Shown: piece after piece, positions 43,681 to 52,693 of the stretch | Position numbering within the stretch: position 1 is the stretch's first letter | Layout: the number at the start of each line of letters is the position of its first letter | NCBI GenBank assembly: GCA_034931985.1 | Contig: JAYGHB010000001.1 | Span: 372,001 to 436,000, forward strand | Source: Halotia wernerae | GTDB lineage: Bacteria; Cyanobacteriota; Cyanobacteriia; Cyanobacteriales; Nostocaceae | DNA: 64,000 nucleotides | Reading direction: 5' to 3' | Made by a program: the position numbers and the translations under genes | Notes under the pieces: generated by a model | Database searches by the model: none | Told to the model about the DNA's origin: nothing | The model's input: the letters and a program-made list of their open reading frames with translations, nothing else

Positions 43681-45207
43681 TCAGTGACCATGCCCGGCCA
43701 TATGATGGCCGATCGTCGCGCGATCCGTCTTACCGATCTCCTCGACATAGGCGATCTTGCCTTCCGACATCACGGCGACGCGATCGGACAGCGACAGGAT
43801 TTCGTCGAGATCTTCCGAGACGAGCAGCACCGCCGCACCCCGGTTGCGCTGATCCATGATCTGGGCGCGGATCTCCTCGACCGAGGCGAAATCCAATCCG
43901 AAGCACGGATTGGCGACGATCAGCACGTCGACATCGCCCGAAAGCTCCCGCGCGAGGACGGCGCGTTGCACGTTGCCGCCCGACAACGCCGCGATGGGCG
44001 CGTCGGCCGATGGCGTCTTCACGCGATAGCGTGCGATCAGTTCCTGCGCGCGCTTGCGCATCGGCCCCGCCGACAGCCACCAGCCCAGCGCGGCGATCGG
44101 CGGCTGATCGAAGGTCCGGAACGCGATGTTCTCGGCGACCGTCATGTTGGGCACGGCGGCGTTCTTCAACGGCTCCTCGGGCAGGCCGAAGACCTTGTAC
44201 TTCGCCATCGACTGGCGGCTCGGCACGAAATCCGATCCCTTGATCGTCAACTGGCCTTCGCGCATCGGGCGCTGGCCGGACAACACTTCGACCAGCGCGC
44301 TTTGCCCGTTGCCCGACACGCCCGCGATACCGACGATTTCGCCCGCATGGATTTTGAGATTGATGCCGTCGATCGCCGCGCGGCCGTCGTCGGCGTCGGC
44401 GCACACGCCGGCGATGTCGAGCGTGACGGGCGCGTCCTTCTGCGCCATTCGCGCCGCGCGTTCGCGGATCTGCGTATCGCCGATCATCATCTTCGCCATC
44501 GCGTCGACCGGCGTCTCGGTCACCTTCCCGGAACCCGCATAGCCGCCCTTGCGCAGCACGGTCAGGTCGTCGGCGAAGGCCTGCACTTCGCGGAATTTAT
44601 GCGTGATCATCAGCACGGTGACCTCGCCGCGCTTGGTCATGCCGCGCAACAGGCCCAAAACTTCGTCGGCCTCGTCTGGCGTGAGGACCGACGTCGGCTC
44701 GTCCAGGATGATGAAACGCTGGTCGAGGAACAATTGCTTGAGGATTTCGAGCTTCTGCTTCTCCCCCGCCGAGAGCATGTGCACGGGCCTGTCGAGCGGG
44801 GCGCGGAACGGCATACGGGCGAGGAATTCCTCCAGCGCCGCATGCTCGGTCTTCCAATCGATGATCTGGCGCCCGCGCGGGCGCGACACGACGAGGTTCT
44901 CGGCCCCGGTCAGCGACGGCACCAGCGTGAAATGCTGATAGACCATGCCGATCCCGGCCTCGGCCGCCTCGCGCGGATTGGCGATGGCGCTTTGCCGCCC
45001 GTCGACCAGAACCTGGCCGCCATCGGGCTTGTAGAAGCCCATGATGCATTTGACGAGCGTGGACTTGCCCGCCCCGTTCTCGCCCAGCAGCGCGTGGAAC
45101 GTGCCGGCGGGCACTTTCAGCGAGACGTCGTCGAGGGCGACGAGCCCGCCGAAGACTTTGCGCATCTTGACGGCTTCCAGGCCGATGGCGCGGCTTTCCC
45201 CGGTCAT
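43681..45207 (-). CDS. ABC transporter ATPase with two NBDs (nucleoside/sugar type)
   Basis: A 508-residue tandem ATPase. NBD1 has Walker A GENGAGKST, signature LSAGEKQKLEILKQL and Walker B FIILDEPTSVLTP. NBD2 has a degenerate Walker A (GVSGNGQSALVEVL, Gln for Lys) and signature LSGGNVQRAVLAREL, as usual in the YufO/RbsA-like class. It energises the BMP-type importer, whose ligands are purine nucleosides or related compounds. Start at 45207, 5 bp after the permease stop. Confidence 0.9.
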   Translation of the reverse strand: MTGESRAIGLEAVKMRKVFGGLVALDDVSLKVPAGTFHALLGENGAGKSTLVKCIMGFYKPDGGQVLVDGRQSAIANPREAAEAGIGMVYQHFTLVPSLTGAENLVVSRPRGRQIIDWKTEHAALEEFLARMPFRAPLDRPVHMLSAGEKQKLEILKQLFLDQRFIILDEPTSVLTPDEADEVLGLLRGMTKRGEVTVLMITHKFREVQAFADDLTVLRKGGYAGSGKVTETPVDAMAKMMIGDTQIRERAARMAQKDAPVTLDIAGVCADADDGRAAIDGINLKIHAGEIVGIAGVSGNGQSALVEVLSGQRPMREGQLTIKGSDFVPSRQSMAKYKVFGLPEEPLKNAAVPNMTVAENIAFRTFDQPPIAALGWWLSAGPMRKRAQELIARYRVKTPSADAPIAALSGGNVQRAVLARELSGDVDVLIVANPCFGLDFASVEEIRAQIMDQRNRGAAVLLVSEDLDEILSLSDRVAVMSEGKIAYVEEIGKTDRATIGHHMAGHGH

Positions 45208-45212
45208 GGCGC

Positions 45213-46136
45213 TCACCGCGTCAACGACAATTCGCCCGGCGCGTCGCGCAAGGCTTTCTTGGAACCCGCCGACCCGATCATCAGGAACAGCGTCAGGATG
45301 TAGGGTGCCGCGTTGAAGAAGTAATAGCCTTGCGTCACGCCGATGGATTGGAGTGCGGGCCCCAGCGCGCCGGCGGCGCCGAACAGCAAGGCGGCGTAGA
45401 GGCAGCGGATCGGATCCCAGCGCGCGAAGATCACCAGCGCGACGGCCATCAAGCCTTGGCCCGACGACAGGCCTTCGTTCCAACTGCCGGGATAGTAGAG
45501 CGATAGAAACGCGCCGCCGACCCCGGCGAAAAAGCCGCCCACGGCCGTCGCCAGCAGGCGGATCAGCATGACGGGATGGCCCAAGGCGCGCGCAGCCGCT
45601 TCGCTGTCGCCGGTCACGCGCAGCACGAGCCCCATACGCGTGTTCTTCAGCGCCCAGGCGAGGAAAATCGCGAGTGCTATACCGATCAGGAACAACGGAT
45701 TGATCTGCAGCGCCTGTTCGAAGCGCGGATCGCCGGTCCACCCCCCCAGCGAGATCGACGGCAAACGCGGCGCGGTCGGCTGGATATAGGGCTTGCCGAA
45801 GAAGAACGCGACGCCGGTGCCGAACAGCATCAACGCGATGCCGACGGCAATGTCGTTGACGCCGGGCAAGCGGCAGATCGACGCGTGCAGCGTGCCCATG
45901 AGAAAGCCGAAACAGCCCGCCGCCAGCACGCCGATCCAGGGCGAGCCCGTCGCGTAGGAGAAGGCGTAAGCGGTCATCGCGCCCAGCACCAGCGTGCCTT
46001 CCAGGCCGAGATTGATGCGCCCCGAACGCTCGGTCAGCATTTCGCCGAGCGCCACGAACAGGAACGGCGTCGTCACCCGGATGGCGCCGCCCAACATCGC
46101 GGCGATCACGGTCGATAAAGCGAGGCCGGCATCCAT
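45213..46136 (-). CDS. ABC transporter permease, nucleoside-type (YufQ-like)
   Basis: A 307-residue permease of the BPD_transp_2 family with about nine membrane segments. The GLEGTLVLGAMTAYAF and RVTGDSEAAARALGHPVMLI segments are the family signatures. It pairs with the permease encoded just before it; the two genes share one base. It precedes the ATPase. Confidence 0.88.
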   Translation of the reverse strand: MDAGLALSTVIAAMLGGAIRVTTPFLFVALGEMLTERSGRINLGLEGTLVLGAMTAYAFSYATGSPWIGVLAAGCFGFLMGTLHASICRLPGVNDIAVGIALMLFGTGVAFFFGKPYIQPTAPRLPSISLGGWTGDPRFEQALQINPLFLIGIALAIFLAWALKNTRMGLVLRVTGDSEAAARALGHPVMLIRLLATAVGGFFAGVGGAFLSLYYPGSWNEGLSSGQGLMAVALVIFARWDPIRCLYAALLFGAAGALGPALQSIGVTQGYYFFNAAPYILTLFLMIGSAGSKKALRDAPGELSLTR

Positions 46137-47257
46137 CAGGTTCGCTCCGTCCGCGCTTTGGGATTGAAGATCGCGAGCCGCCCGTAGAACGTCTCGCTCG
46201 CCAGCAACACGACGAAGGTTAGGCCTTGCAGCAGCAGCACGGTCGCATCGGGCAGGCCCATACGGCGCTGGATGATGCCGCCCGCCGCCGCGATGCCGCC
46301 GAACAGGATCGCCACGGGCACGATCGCCAGCGGATGCTGGCGCGCCAGGAACGCGACGAGGATTCCGGTGAAGCCGTAACCCGTGGCGAGCGACGCGTTC
46401 GCCTTGCCGTGCACGGCCGCGACTTCGAAATACCCGGCCATGCCCGCGCACGCCCCGGCGATCAACGTCGCGACGATGACCAGCCGCCCGACCGGCAAGC
46501 CTTGCGCGAGTGCGGCGCGCGCATTGCCGCCCGCGATCTTGCAGGCGAAGCCGAACGTCGTTCGGAACATCAGGATATAGACGGCGATGCAGGCGACGAT
46601 CGCGAAGACGAGGCCCCAATGCACGTCGATGCCCGGCAGCTTGCCGATCATCTCCGCGCTTTCCAGCGCCTTGGTCGACGGCTTGTTGGGATCGGCGGGG
46701 TCGCGCAACGCGCCCTCGACGAAGAAATTCATGATCGCGATGGCGATGTAGGACAGCAGCAGCGTCGAGATCGTTTCGTTGACGCCGCGGAATTGGCGCA
46801 AGGCGCCCGCAAGCCCGACCCAGGCAGCCCCGACGGCCAAGGCGCCCGCGAACATCAACAGATGCATGACGAGCGGCGCGCCGCCGCCGATCAGCGGAAT
46901 GGCGACGGCGGCGGCGGCGAAACCGCCCAGCACCAGCGCCCCTTCTCCGCCGATCATGGTAAGGCCCAGGCGTGCGGGGATCGCGACCGCCAAGGCGGTC
47001 AGCATGACGGGCGCCGCGCGCAGCAGCGTGTTCGACCACGAGAAGCCGGTGCCGAAGCCGCCAAGCCAGATGAGTTGGAAAAACTGCGCGGGCGATTTGC
47101 CCAGTGCCAGCAGGAAGACCGAAAACAGCAGCGCCGACACCAGCAGCGCCGCGATGGGAATCGCCAAAGCTTCAGATCCGCGCCGCACGCGGATCATCCA
47201 ATCGGAATCGAAAATGCTTCGCGGCGCGGCGGCGGCGGAACGGGCGATGTCGGTCAT
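46136..47257 (-). CDS. ABC transporter permease, nucleoside-type (YufP-like)
   Basis: A 373-residue permease of the BPD_transp_2 family. LTALAVAIPARLGLTMIGGE followed by GALVLGGFAAA and the cytoplasmic loop CKIAGGNARAALAQGLPVGR are diagnostic. A cytoplasmic N terminus of about 30 residues precedes the first helix. It shares one base with the next permease and follows the binding protein after a hairpin-containing gap. Confidence 0.88.
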   Translation of the reverse strand: MTDIARSAAAAPRSIFDSDWMIRVRRGSEALAIPIAALLVSALLFSVFLLALGKSPAQFFQLIWLGGFGTGFSWSNTLLRAAPVMLTALAVAIPARLGLTMIGGEGALVLGGFAAAAVAIPLIGGGAPLVMHLLMFAGALAVGAAWVGLAGALRQFRGVNETISTLLLSYIAIAIMNFFVEGALRDPADPNKPSTKALESAEMIGKLPGIDVHWGLVFAIVACIAVYILMFRTTFGFACKIAGGNARAALAQGLPVGRLVIVATLIAGACAGMAGYFEVAAVHGKANASLATGYGFTGILVAFLARQHPLAIVPVAILFGGIAAAGGIIQRRMGLPDATVLLLQGLTFVVLLASETFYGRLAIFNPKARTERT

Positions 47258-47276
47258 CCTTCGGCCGGAGACGAAT

Positions 47277-47303
47277 GGGGCGGACGCAACCGGCGCCCGC
47301 CCC
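47277..47303 (-). promoter_or_regulatory. Intercistronic stem-loop after binding-protein gene
   Basis: A 7-bp all-GC stem (GGGGCGG at 47277-47283, CCGCCCC at 47297-47303) with a 13-nt loop lies in the 52-bp gap between the BMP binding protein and the first permease. Confidence 0.5.
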
Positions 47304-47309
47304 GGTTCC

Positions 47310-48425
47310 TCAGGTGATCGACCCGACCACGCCGTCGGCGAGGAAATTCATGCCGTCGAGCACGCGATCGAGATTGTCGTAACCATCGGCGCTGGGCAGC
47401 GCGATGGCGCCCTTGTTGTCCTTGACCGGGCCTTTCAGGATGCGCTTGCCGGCCTTGAGATCGGCGATCGCCGCATCGGCCGCTTTGCGCGCGGCTTCCG
47501 GCGCGCCCGCACCGTAGGCGGTGTTGCGTACCATGTCCTTCTCGTAACCGCCGAACAACTGGTTGGGAACGGACTGACCCTTGGCGATCGCGTCGGCGAA
47601 GGTCTTGTAGATCGTCTCCCACTTGTATTCCGCACCGGTGATGAAGCCCTTGGGCGCCAACGCGGCTTGGCTCGCGTTGTGACCCAGGCTCATGATCCCG
47701 CGCCGCTCGGCGGTTTCGATCACGACCTTCGGACTGTCGACGTGACAGGTGAGAATGTCGCAACCGGCCCCGGCCAGCGCATTGGCGGCTTCGGCTTCGC
47801 GCACGGGCAACGCCCAATCGCCGGTGAAGATCAGTTGCAGCGTGACGTTCGGATTGACCGAGCGCGCACCCCACAGCACCGAATTGATATTCCGCAACAC
47901 CGACGAGATCGGCTTGGCGGCGACGAAGCCGATCTTGTTCGTTTTGGTCGCAAGGCCGGCGGCCACGCCGTTGATGTAATGCGCCTGATCGAGATAGCCG
48001 AAATAGCTGCCCGCGTTGTCCGGGTGCTTGCCCTTTTCCCACAACGGGGCGGCGTGGCGGAACGTGACCTTCGGATACTTCTTGGCCGCGTCGACCATGA
48101 ACGGATTGAAATAACCGAACGACGTCGCGAGGATCAGGTTGGCGCCCTCGAGATTGATCATCGACTCCATCGATTTGAGAACGGCCGCGGTTTCGGGCAC
48201 GTTCTCTTCCTCGACGATCGTTACGTTCGGCAGGCTGCGCAACGCCGCAACGTTGACCGCGTGGGCCTGGTTCCAGCCGAAATCATCCTTCGGGCCGACA
48301 TAGACGATACCGATCGTCACCTTCGCCTGGGCGGCGGCCAGCTTGATGTCGCCCAGCGACAGGGCGGCGACGCCGGCAGCGGTGCCTTGCAGGAACGAGC
48401 GGCGGGAAAAACGGTCCAGGGGCAT
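47310..48425 (-). CDS. BMP family ABC transporter substrate-binding protein
   Basis: A 371-residue periplasmic binding protein of the BMP/PnrA family with a twin-arginine-type signal (RFSRRSFLQGTAAGVAALSL). KVTIGIVYVGPKDDFGWNQA, LATSFGYFNPFMVDAAKKYP and the region VTFRHAAPLWEKGKHPDN are the family pattern. BMP proteins bind purine nucleosides or, in some operons, other heterocycles. It is the first gene of the operon; a 6-bp hairpin (48449-48465) lies in its leader. Confidence 0.9.
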   Translation of the reverse strand: MPLDRFSRRSFLQGTAAGVAALSLGDIKLAAAQAKVTIGIVYVGPKDDFGWNQAHAVNVAALRSLPNVTIVEEENVPETAAVLKSMESMINLEGANLILATSFGYFNPFMVDAAKKYPKVTFRHAAPLWEKGKHPDNAGSYFGYLDQAHYINGVAAGLATKTNKIGFVAAKPISSVLRNINSVLWGARSVNPNVTLQLIFTGDWALPVREAEAANALAGAGCDILTCHVDSPKVVIETAERRGIMSLGHNASQAALAPKGFITGAEYKWETIYKTFADAIAKGQSVPNQLFGGYEKDMVRNTAYGAGAPEAARKAADAAIADLKAGKRILKGPVKDNKGAIALPSADGYDNLDRVLDGMNFLADGVVGSIT

Positions 48426-48527
48426 GGGCCCTCCTCATTCTTGGTTTCGGGCGTCCGACACGCCCTACGGTGGATCAAGCAATGGATATGCCAGGGTCCC
48501 CGCAGGTCCGTGCGGAAGCATGAAAAG

Positions 48528-48560
48528 GGCGCGAATTTGCCCCGATTCGCAATTCGCGCC
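48528..48560. repeat. Long inverted repeat in divergent intergenic region
   Basis: GGCGCGAATT (48528-48537) and AATTCGCGCC (48551-48560) form a perfect 10-bp dyad with a 13-nt spacer; an internal ATTCGC (48545-48550) can pair with the left arm instead. It lies in the 211-bp gap between the BMP gene (minus) and the glycosyltransferase gene (plus). It may be an operator or an RNA switch-like structure; no gene transcribed into it would need a terminator here. Confidence 0.5.
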
Positions 48561-48636
48561 AGGGGGTTTGGTCCGGTCCGGGTGCCGGGTTACGCTCCGG
48601 CATGACCCCGACGACCGATTCCCGGCCCGGCTGACA

Positions 48637-49557
48637 ATGGCCCGCCTGCGCTATTTGCTGCACCCTTTCGACAAGCCGTTCGGCGGCGTGGCGACGATCC
48701 ATCGCCATGTCGAATGGCTGACGGCGGCGGGGTTCGACGCGGCGATCGCCATGACCACCCCGCCCGCCCAGGATTTCTACGCCTCGCGCGCCAAGATCGA
48801 TCTCGCCTATACGCCGCAAACGGGCGACCGCGTCGTCATTCCCGAGGGTCTGCCGCATCTGCTGGCGCCGCTGGCGAACGCGCCGATCCGGCGCATTCTG
48901 TTCTGCCAGAACCAGTATTACCTGCCTTTCGGCGCCGACCCGAGGACGGGCATCGCCGAGTTCGGCGTCGATCGCGTATTGGGATCGAGTGTGGCGGTGC
49001 GCGATTTCTTCCGCGACGTTTATGGCGTCGACATTCCGATCGTGCCCTACGCGATCGATCCCGCCGAATACGCGCCCGCCGCCAAGATGCGCGCGATTTT
49101 GCTGATGCCGCGCAAACGCGCCGATCTGGCGGCGCTGATCCATCACACGTTCAAGCGTCGCCACAAGCGCCACGCGGACATTCCCTGGCTGTCGGTCGAT
49201 GGCGCCACCTCCTCCCAAGCGGCGGCGGAGATGGCGCGGTCGCAATGGTTCCTGTCGCTGTCGCATCGCGAATCCTTCGGCCTGCCGCCGCTCGAAGCGA
49301 TGGCGTGCCGCACGATCCCGGCCGGATTCATGGGCGATGGCGGGCGCGAGTACATGACGCCTGCGAACGGCTTCTGGGCGGCGGAAGAAGACTGGTTGGC
49401 TTGCGCCGACGCGCTCGCCGCCGCGATCGACATGGTCGACAAAAATCCGGCGGCGCATCAAGCGATGCTCGATGCCGGTGCCGCAACGGTCGCGGCCTAT
49501 TCGCCCGCGCGCGCCCAAGCGGCATTGCTCGATTTCTGGCGCGCCGAACTGGCATGA
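48637..49557 (+). CDS. Glycosyltransferase, GT4-like
   Basis: A 306-residue protein. FDKPFGGVATIHRHVEWLTA is a Rossmann start with the acceptor-side glycine pair. The C-terminal half holds the GT-B donor-site motif SLSHRESFGLPPLEAMACRT (the E-x7-E pattern) and GFMGDGGREYMTPANGFW. It would transfer a sugar from a nucleotide donor to an unknown acceptor. Slightly short for GT4. ATG at 48637 chosen; upstream in-frame sequence runs through the intergenic region. It overlaps the AlaX-like gene by 4 bp. Confidence 0.8.
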   Translation: MARLRYLLHPFDKPFGGVATIHRHVEWLTAAGFDAAIAMTTPPAQDFYASRAKIDLAYTPQTGDRVVIPEGLPHLLAPLANAPIRRILFCQNQYYLPFGADPRTGIAEFGVDRVLGSSVAVRDFFRDVYGVDIPIVPYAIDPAEYAPAAKMRAILLMPRKRADLAALIHHTFKRRHKRHADIPWLSVDGATSSQAAAEMARSQWFLSLSHRESFGLPPLEAMACRTIPAGFMGDGGREYMTPANGFWAAEEDWLACADALAAAIDMVDKNPAAHQAMLDAGAATVAAYSPARAQAALLDFWRAELA

Positions 49558-50213
49558 CCGCGAAACTGTTCTGGACCGATCCTTACGCCACGCAATGCGA
49601 CGCGACGGTGACGGCCGCCGGCGAAGATTGGATCGAACTCGACCGCACGGTTTTTTTCGCCGAATGCGGCGGCCAAGAAAGCGATCACGGCAGCATCGCC
49701 GATCAGCTTGTGCGAAGTGCAAGACTGCACGACGACGGGCGCATCGTCTACACGCTCGATCCCGGTCACGGTTTGACGCCGGACCGCATCGTGAATGTCC
49801 AAATCGATTGGGCGCGGCGCTACGCGTTGATGCGCCTGCATTTCGCGGCGGAGATCGTGCTCGAACTCGCCGTGCGGCGCTTTCCCGGCGTGGAGCGGAT
49901 CGGCGCGCATATCGCGCCAGACAAAGCGCGCATCGATTTCGTCTGGCCCGAGAGCGTGGCCCCCGCCTTGCCGGAAATCGCCGACGCGGCCAACGCGATC
50001 GTGGCCGCCGACCGGCCGATCGTCTCGGCCTTCGAACCCGGCCTGGAAACGGCCGAGCGGCGCTATTGGGAGATCGACGGTTTCGCGCGCGTGTCCTGCG
50101 GCGGCACGCATTTGAAGCGCAGCGGCGAAATCGGCGCGATCGCGCTGAAACGCCGCAATCCGGGCAAGGGCAAGGAGCGGATTGAGATTTCCGCGACCGC
50201 GACATTGCGCTAA
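49554..50213 (+). CDS. AlaX-like alanyl-tRNA editing protein
   Basis: A 219-residue free-standing homologue of the alanyl-tRNA synthetase editing domain, which hydrolyses Ser- or Gly-tRNA(Ala). N-terminal part DRTVFFAECGGQESDHGSIA is the beta-barrel (AECGGQ is the usual GGQ loop). Zinc ligands in the editing site are normally His-x3-His and Cys-x3-His; here they read His96-x3-Glu100 (MRLHFAAEIV) and Cys182-x3-His186 (SCGGTH). One His is thus Glu. The start overlaps the glycosyltransferase stop (ATGA), a functionally unrelated partner. Confidence 0.85.
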   Translation: MTAKLFWTDPYATQCDATVTAAGEDWIELDRTVFFAECGGQESDHGSIADQLVRSARLHDDGRIVYTLDPGHGLTPDRIVNVQIDWARRYALMRLHFAAEIVLELAVRRFPGVERIGAHIAPDKARIDFVWPESVAPALPEIADAANAIVAADRPIVSAFEPGLETAERRYWEIDGFARVSCGGTHLKRSGEIGAIALKRRNPGKGKERIEISATATLR

Positions 50214-50222
50214 ACTGACGCC

Positions 50223-50726
50223 ATGCCGCTGACCGGACTTTTCCATATCGCCATCAAAACCGCCGATCTCGGCGCCACGGTGCGTTTCTATTGCGACGTG
50301 CTGGGCTTGCGCCAAGCCAAGCGCCCGGCCTTCGATTTCCCCGGTGCTTGGCTCGCTTTGCCCATGCCCGGCGGCGACGCGATCTTCCATATCTATGCGG
50401 GCGGACCAGCGATGGGCCCGTCGGGCATCGCGCCCAACGGCACGGCCGCGATCGACCACGTCTCGCTCGCCGCGATCGGCTTCCACGATTATCGCGCGAA
50501 ACTCGAAAGCTTCGGCCTGCCCTATCGCGAATTCCTCGTGCCCGGCACGACGCTGTGGCAGTTGTTCGTCTACGACCCGTCGGGCGTGCAGCTCGAATTG
50601 ACCTTCGAAGGGGCGGGCGAACCCGGCCGTCCGCCCGACATGTCGCCGGGCCGCGGCTATCTCGCCGGCACGAATTTCTTCGATCCCGAAAAATACAAAA
50701 GCTTCGCGACGCGCGAACTCGCTTAA
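50223..50726 (+). CDS. VOC (glyoxalase/bleomycin-resistance) family protein
   Basis: A 167-residue protein of two beta-alpha-beta3 units. Metal-site positions are visible: His8 (LFHIAIKTADL), His in AIDHVSLAAIG and Glu in VQLELTFEG. Members are lyases, dioxygenases, isomerases or resistance proteins; the function is not identifiable. It follows the AlaX-like gene by 9 bp and converges with the histidine kinase. Confidence 0.8.
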   Translation: MPLTGLFHIAIKTADLGATVRFYCDVLGLRQAKRPAFDFPGAWLALPMPGGDAIFHIYAGGPAMGPSGIAPNGTAAIDHVSLAAIGFHDYRAKLESFGLPYREFLVPGTTLWQLFVYDPSGVQLELTFEGAGEPGRPPDMSPGRGYLAGTNFFDPEKYKSFATRELA

Positions 50727-50727
50727 A

Positions 50728-52497
50728 TCAGGGAAGGCGCACGACGATCGTCGTGCCCTTGCCGGGCGTCGAGGCGATATCGAGCGTGCCGTCTTGCGCT
50801 TCGACCAAGCCTTTGGCGATGGCAAGTCCCAAGCCCACGCCGTCGCGCGGCGTCCCCGCTTCGCGCTCGCCGCGCTCGAACGGTTTGATGACGCGGGCGA
50901 GATCTTCGGCGCCGATCCCGCGACCGTTATCCGCGATCTCCAACACCGCGGCGCCCGCGTCGCCGCGCGTCAAACGCACGCGCACAGCACCGCCCGCATC
51001 GGTGTATTTGATCGCGTTGCCGATCAAATTCAGCGCGATCTGCGTAAGCGCGCGCGCATCCGCTTCGATCTCGACGTCGGGGGCGAGATCGGCGGCCAGT
51101 GAAACGCCTTTTTGCGACGCGGCCATCGCCAGCGTTTCCAAGGCGAGGCCGAGCGTACCGGCGACGTTCAGCCGTTCATGCGCCAGTTCGAGTTTGCCGC
51201 TTTCCAGCCGCGCGGCCTCCAGCACGTTCTCGACCAGCGTGCGCAGCAATTCGCCCGAATGGGTGACGCTGGTCGCGTAATCGGCGATTTTGGCGAGCTG
51301 CGCCGGGCCCTTCGCGGTGTCGGAAGCGATGCGCGTAATCAATTCGCCGAAGCCGATAATGGCGTTGAGCGGCGTGCGCAGATCGTGACTCATCGCCGCA
51401 AGGAACCCCGCCTTCGCGCGCGCCGCCTCCTCCGCCGCTTCGCGCGCGGCGACCAGTTCGAGTTCGAGCGCGCGGCGCTGCGAAAGATCGATCAGCCAAA
51501 TCGCGATCCCGGCCCCGCCATTGTAGCTGCCGCGCGCGAAAGTCAGACGCATATGCGCCTTGCGCCCGCGCGCCAGCGTGATGTCGGTCTCGATCTGCTC
51601 GGGCGCGCCGCCCGCGACGATCGCTTCGGCGACCTTCTTCCAGACGGCGGTGTCGGCGAACATCGACGCGGGCTCGAACGCGGCAAGGCCTTGCGCGTCG
51701 AGCCCGAACGCATCGAGGAACCCGGCATTGGCGTAACGCAAGCGCGACGCATCGACCGCCAGCAACCCGAACGGGATCGGCCCGCCATCCAGCATCTGCA
51801 CGGCCGAGCGATCGGCCGCGCGCGTCAAGGCGGCGGCGGTTTCCAGCGCGAAGCGGCGATGGCGGTCGTTGCAGCGCGCGACGATCTCGGGGCTCGCGCC
51901 GCGCGGACTGACCGCGCGCCACATCGGCGGTCCGGACAGGCCGATATTGCCGACCGCGAACCCTTCGATCGGGCCGCGGGGGGCGCCGATCGGGACCACG
52001 AAGCGGCACCAGGTGCGCACCGCGAAGCCGGCCCCGCCGGCGTTCTCGGTGTAGAGCGTCTTGCGCCGCTTGCCGGCCGCCAGATAACCCGCCTGATAGT
52101 AGCGCGCGAAATGCGTGCGCGTGGCCATCGACGACAAACGCTGCCCGGCCCAGGAATAACCGCCGGTACTGGCCAGCGCCTCGCCGTAATGGACGTATTC
52201 CATGTCGCCGTCGTCGAGCAGGCGGACGACCAGCGAATTGGCCGCGATCTCGGCATGGCTGGGGGCCTGCAACGCATCCAGCACCGCCGCCATCCCGCCG
52301 CGCGCGAATAGCGGCATGCTTTCCGCGAAGGCGCGCAACGTGGCGTGCGGCAGGGTCGCCACGTCGGGCGTCCAGCACGCATAGGGCAGGACCAGATCGG
52401 CGGATTTGAAAATGCCCTCGATCGCCGCGTCCCGATCGTCGAGGAGGGCGCGGGTCATGCTTTGAACGAGAGGGTCGGCGGCGGGACTGTCGGTCAT
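50728..52497 (-). CDS. PAS-containing sensor histidine kinase
   Basis: A 589-residue cytoplasmic histidine kinase without clear membrane helices. Residues about 1-230 form an unassigned sensor region, about 240-355 a PAS-like domain, then the H-box with His371 (MSHDLRTPLNAIIGF). The ATPase domain has the N box (LNLIGNAIKYTDAGG), G1 (DNGRGIG) and G2 (GVGLGLAIAKGLVEA). No receiver domain is attached and no response regulator is adjacent, so the partner is encoded elsewhere. It is divergent from the type I secretion operon across an AT-rich gap. Confidence 0.9.
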   Translation of the reverse strand: MTDSPAADPLVQSMTRALLDDRDAAIEGIFKSADLVLPYACWTPDVATLPHATLRAFAESMPLFARGGMAAVLDALQAPSHAEIAANSLVVRLLDDGDMEYVHYGEALASTGGYSWAGQRLSSMATRTHFARYYQAGYLAAGKRRKTLYTENAGGAGFAVRTWCRFVVPIGAPRGPIEGFAVGNIGLSGPPMWRAVSPRGASPEIVARCNDRHRRFALETAAALTRAADRSAVQMLDGGPIPFGLLAVDASRLRYANAGFLDAFGLDAQGLAAFEPASMFADTAVWKKVAEAIVAGGAPEQIETDITLARGRKAHMRLTFARGSYNGGAGIAIWLIDLSQRRALELELVAAREAAEEAARAKAGFLAAMSHDLRTPLNAIIGFGELITRIASDTAKGPAQLAKIADYATSVTHSGELLRTLVENVLEAARLESGKLELAHERLNVAGTLGLALETLAMAASQKGVSLAADLAPDVEIEADARALTQIALNLIGNAIKYTDAGGAVRVRLTRGDAGAAVLEIADNGRGIGAEDLARVIKPFERGEREAGTPRDGVGLGLAIAKGLVEAQDGTLDIASTPGKGTTIVVRLP

Positions 52498-52549
52498 GTC
52501 AATTCGGCGGCAGGAACAAACATCAATATACCCTCAAAAGCCATTGATA

Positions 52550-52579
52550 TAAATACTGTTTTCATAGACGTATATGCAA
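52550..52579 (-). promoter_or_regulatory. Possible promoter for the histidine kinase gene
   Basis: In the AT-rich 196-bp divergent gap, the minus strand carries TTGCAT (52579-52574) and TATTTA (52555-52550) separated by 18 bp, resembling sigma-70 boxes and lying about 50 bp before the kinase start. A palindrome TTAACGTTAA (52603-52612) lies towards the secretion operon. Both are tentative. Confidence 0.3.
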
Positions 52580-52693
52580 TATCCGAAAATTTTAGGGAAC
52601 CTTTAACGTTAACCAGATATCGTCCAATCATCCGCCGCACCCATCCGCTCGAAGAATTCCGGATGGGAACGGAAGCGGAGGAGTTCGTTTGAC

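Noticed and set aside
48528..48560. Terminator
   Set aside because: Although CTTTTC follows on the minus strand, no minus-strand gene ends here; the nearest upstream minus gene stops at 50728.
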